A stretch of 64,000 nt of DNA from Mallotus nudiflorus (taxonomy: Eukaryota; Streptophyta; Magnoliopsida; Malpighiales; Euphorbiaceae), in contig CANTUR010000112.1 of NCBI GenBank assembly GCA_947683625.1, positions 124,501-188,500 on the forward strand. Direction: 5' to 3'. The number at the start of each line of letters is the position of its first letter. The stretch's first letter is position 1. The position numbers were made by a program, and so were the translations under genes. Under the pieces are notes generated by a model. The model was not told the DNA's origin. It ran no database searches and was given only the letters and a program-made list of their open reading frames with translations. Positions 23,641 to 32,077 of the stretch are shown piece after piece.

Positions 23641-24000
23641 TTGTGAGACTTCCATGGTCTGTGATACGATCTTTAAGCTCTTGAGGAAGAATAAGCTAAT
23701 GGAATGGAATGAAGAATGTCAGAAAGCCTTTGATAAGATTAAAGAATACCTTACTAACCCACCTGTGTTAAGACCACTGAGGCAAGGTAAACTCTTAATC
23801 TTATTTTTGGCTTTAGAAGAAAAAGCAATGAGGGCAATGCTAGCTCAAGAAGGACCAAAAGGAGTGGAGTACATAGTGTATTATCTTAGAAAAAATTTTA
23901 TACCATATGAAGAAAAATACAATCTAGTGGAGAAGACATGTTTGATAATGATCTGGGCTATAAAGAAACTAAGGCATTATTTCTAGTCTTACAAAGTACA
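23641..24000 (+). pseudogene. Tat RNase H (first)
   Basis: 'WNEECQKAFDKIKEYLTNPP' and 'VLRPLRQGKLLILFLALEE' open the domain, followed by 'FIPYEEKYNLVEKTCLIMIW' and 'AIKKLRHYF'. This is the standard Gypsy RNase H that follows RT. The Asp expected in the 'L.LYLA.SE.A' strand region is not evident. The frame ends in a stop at about 23984. Confidence 0.82.
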
Positions 24001-24149
24001 AGTTGTCTCCAAGATAAATCCTTTTAGGTACTTGTTTCAAGCACCAGCTTTGACTAGAAAGATGTCTTGATGGCTGGTACTTTTAACTGAGTTTGATATC
24101 GAGTACATTACTACTAAGGTCATTAAAGGAAGAGCAGTAGCAGAATTTC

Positions 24150-24610
24150 TGGCCTAGAATGCAGTCAAAGTAAATGAGCAGTGGAATCTAGAGTTTTTAG
24201 ATGAGAACTTAGCAGCAATAGAACAATGTGAATGGAAGCTTTATTTTAATGGAGCTATGAATAATAGAGGAGCCGCGCTAGGAGTAATTCTTGTTACACC
24301 AAGAGGAGAAACCATCCAAATGGCCAAGAAATTAGACTTCATGGTCATAAACAACATGGCTGAGTACGAGGCATGCATCTACGGCATGGAAGCAACGTTA
24401 GCAGTTGGAGCTAAAGACCTACTGGTTTATGGAGATTCCATGTTAGTCATTAGTTAAGCTAATGAGGAATGAGAAGTGAAAGAAGAGAGGTTGAAACCTT
24501 ACATCTACTGTTTGAGAAAGCTAATGAAGAATTTCACTAAATGTCTCTTCATGCACTTATCGAAAGATGGGAATTAAATGGCGGATGCCTTGGCAACACT
24601 TTCTTCAATG
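24150..24610 (+). pseudogene. Tat second RNase H (archaeal type)
   Basis: 'WKLYFNGAMNNRGAALGVIL' matches the start of the second RNase H (usual form LYFDG), so the first catalytic Asp is Asn here. 'NNMAEYEACIYGMEATLAVG' keeps the Glu, 'LLVYGDSMLVIS' keeps the second Asp, and 'MADALATLSS' keeps the last. A doubled RNase H is diagnostic of the Tat lineage. Stops at about 24455 and 24468 and in the linker close the frame. Confidence 0.88.
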
Positions 24611-24749
24611 TGGGATAAACCGATAGGATCAATGATAAAGCCATTGGTAATAATAAAAATGAAAGCTCCGTGTTATGGTGAGGATATCAAAATAGGGCCA
24701 GAAGAAAAGCCATGGTTTTATAATGTCTAGAGATTTATAGAGGAAAGGA

Positions 24750-25957
24750 AATTACCCAGATGAAGAAACTTCTAAAGAAAGATATGCTCTTCATGTTTTT
24801 GCATGCCATTATGCTAGTCATTATGGGATATTATACAAAAGGATGTCGAATGGGATACAACTGAGATGTCTCAACAAGGATGAAGCAAAAAATGCAATGA
24901 GAGAGATTCATGTAGGGGTTTGTGGATCTCACATGAATAGGATGATTTTGGCAAAGAAAATGATTTGGCAAGGGTATTACTATATGAGCATAGAAAGGGA
25001 CTGTATTCGAGTAGTGAGAGAATGTCATCAATGTCAAGTACATGGGAACCTCAATCATCTTTCCCTTACAGTGCTAAATAGTTTAATATCTCTATGGCTT
25101 TTTGCAGCATGGAGAATATATATAATAGATGAAGTAAAACCAACTGCTTCGAACGGGCATAAGTATATAGTAGTTGCAATTGACTACTTCTCTAGATGGA
25201 TATAATAAGAGTCCTTTAGTAACTTGAAGGCTAAACAGATGGTAAGGTTTATTGAAAAGAATCTTGTTTGTAGATATGGGGTCCCACATCATGTTGTGAC
25301 AGACAATGGTGTTAAGTTTTAGGCAGAAATGACTGAATTATTGCAAAGATACAAGATTGAGCACCATAAGTCCTCGCCTTATCGACCTAAGGCTAATAGT
25401 GCAGTTAAAGCAGCTAATAAGAATATAAATAAGATTCTCTCTAAGATGATGAAAATGTATAAAGACTGGTCTAAATATCTCCCTTTTGCTTTATAGGGAT
25501 ACAAAACTACAACACACACTGCTACAAGACAAACTCCATTCTCATTAGTATATGGTTGTAAAGCAGTTTTGCCATAGTGATGAAAATTAAATCCTTGAGA
25601 ATCTTTATGGAAGGAAAAATTCCTGAGAGTGAATGGATATAAAAGAGATTCGATCACCTTGTTTCTCTAGATGAGAAAAGGATGGATGCTCTATTTCACA
25701 CTCTAATTTATCAAAAGAGAATAGTGGGAGCTTTCAACAAAAGGGTTAAGTTAAGAAAGATAAAAGCTAGAGATATAGTATTAAAGTAGACAAAGGCAAT
25801 GGTGTTTGATCTGAGAGGAAAATTCAGACCAAATTAGGAAGGACCATATTTAGTAAAGACGATCTTGCCCAAAGGAGTTGCAAAGATATCCGATCTATAA
25901 GGGAATGAGTTCACTGAGCCAATCAATTTGGATCGTCTTAAGAAATACTACCTTTAA
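24750..25957 (+). pseudogene. Tat integrase
   Basis: The zinc-binding HHCC module is seen at 24900-25050 (HVGVCGSH...CIRVVRECHQCQVHG). The core shows 'ASNGHKYIVVAIDYFSRWI', 'YGVPHHVVTDNGVKF' with the second catalytic Asp, and 'ANSAVKAANKNINKILSK', where the catalytic Glu is Lys. The chromodomain-free tail ends with 'EPINLDRLKKYYL' and a stop at 25957. In-frame stops are scattered. Integrase would insert the DNA copy; this one cannot. Confidence 0.88.
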
Positions 25958-25984
25958 AAAAATAAAATAAAATAAAATAAAAGA

Positions 25985-26210
25985 GTCTGCTGGCTAGAAA
26001 ACCTAAAAAGGCTAGTCAGGCAAAAGTTAGGACATCCCCACTGTTCAGAAAACCCATAAAGGGCTAGCAGGCAAAAATAAGGGAATAAAATAAAAGAAAT
26101 GATCCCACTGATTAGAAAACTCTTAAAGGGCTTATCAAGCAGAAATTAGGGAAATAAAAGTGAGAAAAAATGTTCAGTTAGAAAATTTGAAAGGACTAGC
26201 TGATAACAGG
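25985..26210 (+). repeat. Four related hairpins directly after pol
   Basis: Each unit has an outer stem built of CTG..CTAG / CTAG..CAG, an AAAA bulge and a small inner stem. Unit 1: CTGGCTAG (25990-25997) with CTAGTCAG (26012-26019), inner CC/GG. Unit 2: CTGTTCAG (26041-26048) with CTAGCAG (26064-26070), inner CCC/GGG. Unit 3: CTGATTAG (26108-26115) with a weaker partner, inner CTC/GGG. Unit 4: CAGTTAG (26175-26181) with CTAGCTG (26196-26202). Spacing is 51, 67 and 67 bp. Confidence 0.7.
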
Positions 26211-26382
26211 AGTTATGTCATATGATGTATTAAATGTACTCATTTTTTCCTTAATTAATGAAATAATTTGGAATGATATTTCTGTCAAATGTTGTATATT
26301 CTATCTTTATTACAAAGCATAAAGGCTTGAAGGAAAAATAAAACATAAAGAAATCAGACTTATGAGACCACTATTATCATTT

Positions 26383-27600
26383 TTATTTTTTCCTTTGTGA
26401 CTCATCTAATAACGCTTGAGTCCTTTTATAGCTAGTAAATTCTGGTGGTTCTATAAACTGCATGACAACCCAAGCTTTGTAGTCATCATTAGTAGTCATG
26501 TCAACATTGAGGTGCATATATCGCTCTAAAGCTCTACGAGGCCACAAGTTCTTCACTTTGTCCAGAAAGTTTTGTCTTAGAGGGAAGCTTTCAAAGTTAG
26601 TTGTAACAGCCATAATGAATTAGGGGCAACCATACTGGCAGTAAAGGCGTGAGGGAGAAAGAAAGGTCAAAAAGTGCAACCCAAGAATAGGAACACAATA
26701 GTCATACAAGTTTATGGTTATGAATTTCAATATCCACCAAGGACAAATCCAAGCAATCTTAGTATCAATAAGGCCTTTCATCCAATCAATCCATTGATTT
26801 ATATTGTGCTTGTCCATTATCTTTAAAGGATGAGACTGTAAATGATGAGGTTGATAAACCAAAGCATTAGGGGGAGCATTAAGCAGACTCAACTTCTCCT
26901 GTAACCAAATCTATAAAAAAAAGAGCTAAGTTAAAAACTTAAGAAGGCAGCTTAGATAAAAAAAAAAAAGGGTTATATACCTTAAGGAGAACCAAACTGC
27001 CTAAGAGTCGGTTCTGAACCTTGAAATTATCTAACCTAGTGATAGTTCCAGTAAGGATGACAGGTATAGGATTAGCTCATGTTTCTACTTGTTCCAAGAT
27101 ACTGATAATTCTTACATCGGCATCTCCATGAGAAGACACTAGCAAAAATTGACATATAAGCAGAAAGTGATAGTTTTGATCCAAGAAACATTGTCCTTAT
27201 CCCTAGCGTCGTAAGAGGTATTCAAAAAAGGAAGACTAATAGTACCAGTATTGTGTGCATGCATGTAGATGACATCCGGGGCCATATCGAAAAATGCTAC
27301 TAGTCTACTAGGAAATTCCATTATAAGATCAGGGAGAGCAATTGCAACGGTTGAATCTAATGAACATCTAAGAATAGCAGTAAATTCCTTAATTAATGGA
27401 CATGACTCTTGTCCATTGAATCTAAATACATGATCCTTAGCATTCCAAAATGTAGCATCAACATGTAAGAAATGGTTGTCTATTTTTAAGTGTTAAAGGG
27501 ACTTCAAGGATTTGGCATGGAAAGGTAGCACTTCGTTCCAATCATCTCCGTTCATGGTCTTAAGAAATTTCCTCATCAAACTAAGAGTAGCTTGTGTCAT
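26383..27600 (-). pseudogene. Antisense gene A in the Tat element (DUF7745-like), one intron
   Basis: Read on the minus strand from an ATG at 27600 (MTQATLSLMRKFLKTMNGDD). Landmarks are 'DATFWNAKDHVFRFNGQESC' with 'PLIKEFTAILRCS', then 'GDADVRIISILEQVE' and 'ANPIPVILTGTITRLDN', then a 70-bp intron (26911-26980, GT...AG on the minus strand). Exon 2 opens with 'IWLQEKLSLLNAPPNALVY' and continues through 'IAWICPWW' and 'VPILGLHFLTFLSPSRLYCQ' to a C-terminus at 26383. The pattern F-F-G-...CP..EE, NP.P.ILA.T, G...LL..W, I.W..PW, P.LGL fits the plant DUF7745 type of retroelement-linked protein. Breaks: stops near 27495, 27060 and 26620, and a frameshift near 27145. Function unknown. Confidence 0.7.
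26911..26980 (-). other. Intron of antisense gene A
   Basis: Minus strand: CTTAAG|gtatataacc ... tttttttatag|ATTTGG. It is 70 bp, T-rich before the acceptor, and joins two exons in frame (LVLLK|IWLQEK). Confidence 0.7.
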
Positions 27601-27774
27601 GATAAAGAGAAATAAATAGAGGGATGCACAATAGACTCATCTATGACTCTTAAATAGCCTAAAAAAGTTGATGTTGATGGGATTAGGATTTTCCCAATTG
27701 TGTTTTTAGAAGACGGACAAGATTAGGATTTGTTTCAATTTTTTTAGACCAAACTTGTGTTGGAACAGGAAAAT

Positions 27775-27895
27775 ATGCATAATAGAGTTGAATTCCCGAT
27801 CAAAATTCTAGAAATCTAATAAAAAATATGGAATTCTGATAGGAATTATAGATTTTTGATTTGAAATCTAGGATGTCGATTAGATTTCCAGGATA
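27775..27895 (+). repeat. Hairpin-word cluster upstream of antisense gene A
   Basis: Stem-loops such as GAATTC / AAATTC around 'ccgatc', GAATTC-tgatag-GAATTA, and TAGATTT-ttgatttg-AAATCTA succeed each other about every 20-45 bp. They closely resemble the LTR array, including the loop word TGATAG. Confidence 0.6.
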
Positions 27896-27989
27896 AAAAA
27901 AGGGCTTGGTCCAATATAAAAGTCTAAAATTCATTCATAAAATGAAACAATTCTGAAGCATCCAAAGTACAGTCATGTTAACACAAGTC

Positions 27990-29990
27990 CTAAAGAAAAT
28001 CAGTCATCCTGAGCTCCAATATCTGGCTAAGGGCTCCATCCTCTAGCTGGATCGTCACTCTGACCTGCGGGCATAAAAGTCCCAACATCATGACTATCAA
28101 AACCAAGACCAGTGAACTATCATCGAAGCCTCTCATTCTCATGCTCAAGATCCCCTGCATAACTATGTTGCATTCAAAATAGTCAGAATCATGCATATCA
28201 TACATAATATGCATACATTGGTAGATTTGTTAAAAATACTAAGCCTCAAAGTATTTGTAATCTGCATAGTAAATAATCTCTAGGAAGAGGCAAGATCGTA
28301 CAGATACTTTGCTTGTGTCCTAGGGACCGGTGAAATTAAGTTTACTAATTCAATAATAAGTGCTAGTTTATGTAGGGTTGGAAATGCAAATTAAACTCAC
28401 ATGTGAAGCATCAGGGGGAGAGAAACTAGGAATCTAAGTTACATCAAAGTACATGTCGCTCAACAGAAGTTTGCACTATAAGAGCCCAACAATGCATGGA
28501 CCTATCAAATGGGGGAACATCACCCAAAATAGTACTCGAGGAAGTATCACCATGAGCAGCCTCACTATGATGAGCAGGCTAAACCTCCTACTCTGTCTCC
28601 TCGGTATCATCCTTAGTCTCCCCCTTGGTAGTGTCAGGGACTCCTTCAATCTAAACAAGAAGTGAATGTCATATGAAGGGATGAGAGAGATGAAATAAAG
28701 TAGTGACAGAAAGCATACCTCAGTTGGGTCTATAAGAACCTACTCCAGGAGATTCTCTCAAATGTACTCTTGATAATGATGTGAATGCTTGAGCATAGTC
28801 AAAGCGTCATATCCCTCAAGAACTGCTCTAAGCTCAGAACCAGTCATGTTGTTGCTCTGCAACATCGAGGGGGGAATAGAAGAAGGAACACACCTCCTGA
28901 AAGTTCCCATATGCCAATGATAAACACGCTCACCAAGATACCATATCTGGCAACCATAACTAGGAGCATAACTCTCATAGTCTCAAACCTTATAACTGCT
29001 GTCATAAAATTTATCGCTGAATGTCTTCAGCACCAGCAAACCAATCTGATCTAACCTGCAAACTTATTTATTTAAGTTTATTGAAATTTTACAATTAATG
29101 AAATACTAACGATCAAATTTGTCTTACCAAGTCCCACTTTAAGGAGTTTAGCTTATCTCAATAAGTCTGCAAGTCATGCTTAATGCTAGCAAGATGAGAG
29201 GAACCCTACCTCTGCATCAAGGGAAGACTCCTATCAATGCTAATAGTGCTAAAGCCTCAAATCACTCCAATATCAACGCCTCATATCTGAAAGAGAGGAA
29301 ATAAAATAAATAAGAAGGAAAATGTGCAAATGAGCAAAGTTGAAAAGGATAAGAGACATACGTGTAAGACGTGCCATAAATTGCACATTGTCACAGAACC
29401 TTTGCAAACAGTATTTTAGCCTATAGTAGAGATAAGCAAGCACCACAGATCCCTAATCTAAAGTAGTGATCATACCAAGATCTTGAAGGGGACCAAGAAG
29501 AGCGATGCCAACCTCATGACCAATCTCGCAAAAGAGAGTAGTGCCAAGTAATATCAATAAAAAGCATCTCACCTTGTGAAGAATCTAGTGAGGTGTAGTG
29601 GTAAGTAGTCTCTTGAAACCCTAAATGAGAGAAGAAAGAAGCTTGTTCTTCTGATTCTTCCATGCCAAAACAAACCCGAGCAATTCGTGAACATAGCGAC
29701 TCCTAGCATCCTTTGAGAGAGTGCAGTAATGGATATCAAAAAGGAGTGGGGCACCTCTAAATACAATCCCAGTAATAGCACAGAAGCTCATTGGGGAAAT
29801 AGTCAGCTCACCCACTCATGTATGGAAAGTATGAGTAGTGTTCATCCACCTCTCGATAAGAGAAAAAAGCAAGTAGTGGTCCGACTTACCTCGAGTAGTT
29901 GGAAAAGCAACAATGAAATGTCGAAAGCTAGATGCCTAGGTATGTTGTACTACCTCTATAGACAAGTAATGAAATAATTCTCGAGCCAAG
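27990..29990 (-). pseudogene. Antisense gene B in the Tat element (plant mobile domain, PMD)
   Basis: Minus strand. The first recognisable exon (about 29860-29362) opens with 'VGELTISPMSFCAITGI' and 'RGAPLLFDIHY', runs through 'CFLLILLGTTLFCEIGHEVG' and the PMD hallmark 'LD*GSVVLAYLYYRLKYCLQ' (WGS with Trp as TAG). Intron 29287-29361. The next exon carries 'IDRSLPLMQR', 'HLASIKHDLQTY' and 'KLNSLKWDL'. A further intron ends with the acceptor near 29057, and the following exon holds 'CQIWYLGERVYHWHMGTFRR' and 'MTGSELRAVLEGYDALTM'. The tail (to about 27990) has 'EHENERLR' and acidic stretches. PMD proteins occur as host genes (MAIN/MAIL type, involved in silencing) and inside transposons. Many Trp/Arg codons have become stops. 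Confidence 0.7.
29287..29361 (-). other. Intron of antisense gene B
   Basis: Minus strand donor CTTACAC|gtatgtctc and acceptor ctctctttcag|ATATGAGG, 75 bp with a T-rich tract. The frame after the junction is uncertain because of decay. Confidence 0.6.
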
Positions 29991-30114
29991 TGAAAGGAAC
30001 CCGAGAATTTTAGTGGTTTTTGAGAAATTCAAAAAATCACATGAGTATTTTTTCCTCTCCCAATTTTTTTTATTTTTGTTATTTTTATGTCATTAAAAAA
30101 AGTATTATCAAAAA

Positions 30115-30290
30115 ATTGGATTTTCAATTGGAAATCCAGATTTCTTATCGGATTCTTAGATTTCTAATCAAAAATCTGAAATTCTGATTAAATTTCCAGA
30201 TTTGTGATTGGAAATATGAGAAATTCGATTGGAAATCTGAGAATTCCAATCCAAAATTCAGAATCCCAATGAGAAATTTAGTAAATTTGA
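30115..30290 (+). repeat. Hairpin-word cluster upstream of antisense gene B
   Basis: About eight words of the form GATTTC-(taatca)-AAAATC or GAAATTCGATTGGAAATC in alternating sense, spaced about 20 bp, for example AGATTTC..AAAATCT near 30148-30167. The cluster lies just upstream (minus strand) of the antisense PMD gene. Confidence 0.6.
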
Positions 30291-30964
30291 ACATGTTTTT
30301 GAAATTTTGGTTCTAAATTGTCAATTTTTTTTTATAAATTATAGCAAATATTCTATAATTGCATGCATGAACATATTAATTTTACATACTAAAATAAATT
30401 TATTTATTGTAGAATCGAAGATGCAAACAGAAAATTTACCTCATCTCCAACTTGAGAGCATCTATGAAGGTGTAAATGAGCTAAAGGAAGCACATTTTCA
30501 CCTTCACAGAGTCCCAAAACATTTTGAGGAAAATGCAAATGTGAAGTAATGGGATCTGACTGTCTGGAACTACTCCCATGTAGTATGCGTTGTGGGTGAG
30601 CCATAGGATCAGATAGATTCAAAATCAAACTTAAAATGAAAGAATAATTGAAAGTGAAAATTTTGAAAATCAAGAGAAAATGAAAAGGAAGAGAAAAAAT
30701 GAAGAAGGATAGGAAGACGAGGGAATGAATTAGCAAAAGGAAAAAGTGTGTATATTAAAGGGGCAAATATCCACTTTAGTCCTCTAGCTTTTGGTTTGCG
30801 TTTAAGTATGTTCTTTTCCTTGCAATTTAATCCTTAATTGCAATGTATCCTAATTTAATAATTCAATGAATTATTAAATTTGCCAGTCAACATGATCAGA
30901 GGCGTGTAATGAAAGGATTGCAGTCAATTTACGAGCAATGATGGATTGTAGCATAATCATATAA

Positions 30965-31955
30965 GATAAAACAAACTATACAATCGAGTGTAGTCGGCAT
31001 TGTACGACCGAGTTTAATGTATCCTCAATCAAGATTATACAACCGAGTATAATTGGCATCATACGACCAAGTGTGATGTCTCTTTTCAATTCAGACTATA
31101 CAACTGAGTGCAATGTATTTTCAATCAAGATTATATAACCGAGTATAATCGGCATCATACGACCGAGTGTGATGTTTCTTTTCAAAATAAACTATACGAC
31201 TGAGTGTAGTGGCATTGTACAATTGAGTTCAATGTATTTTCAATCAAAATTACATGACCTAGTATAATTAGCATCATACGACCGAGTGTGATGTTTCTTT
31301 TCAAAACAAACTATACGATCGAGAGTAGTCAGCATTGTACGACTAAGTGTAATGTATTTTCAATCAAGATTATACGACCGACTATAATTGGCATCATATG
31401 ACCGAGTGTGATATTTCTTTTCAAAATAGACTATACGACTGAGTGTAGTCAGCATTGTACGACCGAGTGCAATGTATTTTCAATCAAGATTATACGACCG
31501 AGTATAATAGGTATAATACAACCTAGTATCATAGGCATCATATGACTAAGTATGATGTTTCTTTTCAAAATAGACTATACGATCAAGTGTAGTCAACATT
31601 TTACGACCTAGTGCAATGTATTTTCAATCAAGATTATACGACCGAGTATAATCGGCATCATACAACTGAGTGTGATGTTTCTTTTCAATTCATACTATAC
31701 AACCGAGTGTAGTCGGCATTGTACGACTGAATGCCATGTATCTTCAACCAAGATTATACGGCCGAGTATAATCAGTATCATACAACCAAGTTTGATGTTC
31801 CTTTTCAATTCAAACTATACGTCCAAGTACAGTCAACATTGTATGACTGAGTGTAATAAGTTCCTTTCACCCAAGACTATATCATCGAGTATAGTCAGTA
31901 TCATATGACCGAGTATGATATGTCATTTCAAATCAATGTTGTACGTCCTAGTATA
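30965..31955 (+). repeat. Minisatellite of ~30 hairpins, 120-bp higher-order unit
   Basis: Units of 20 nt (7-nt arm, 6-nt loop, 7-nt arm) alternate with short linkers. Four arm pairs recur in fixed order: ACTATAC/GTGTAGT, ATTGTAC/GTGCAAT, ATTATAC/GTATAAT, ATCATAC/GTGTGAT. The loop is GACCGA with few changes. Linkers are 'cggc', 'gtattttcaatcaag', 'cggc' and 'gtttcttttcaaaata', giving a period near 120 bp and about eight copies. Tandem repeats before the 3' LTR are known in Tat/Ogre elements; the hairpin design is read from the sequence here. Confidence 0.92.
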
Positions 31956-32060
31956 GCAAGTTCATAAGCAAAAGCTTCATAAAGCAGAGGTAAGTATCCT
32001 AACTTTTAATTAAGAAATTAGGTGGTAGTTTACTTTGTTGCAATTTTTCAAGAAAACAAC

Positions 32061-32076
32061 GACAAAGGGGGGCAAC
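32061..32076 (+). other. Polypurine tract of the Tat element
   Basis: 'gacaaaggggggcaac' lies directly before the 3' LTR and is the expected plus-strand primer. Confidence 0.8.
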
Positions 32077-32077
32077 T

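Noticed and set aside
30965..31955. CRISPR-like repeat array
   Set aside because: The regular units are hairpins with four alternating arm types and constant linkers, within a plant retrotransposon. There are no unique spacers and no cas genes, and the organism is a eukaryote.
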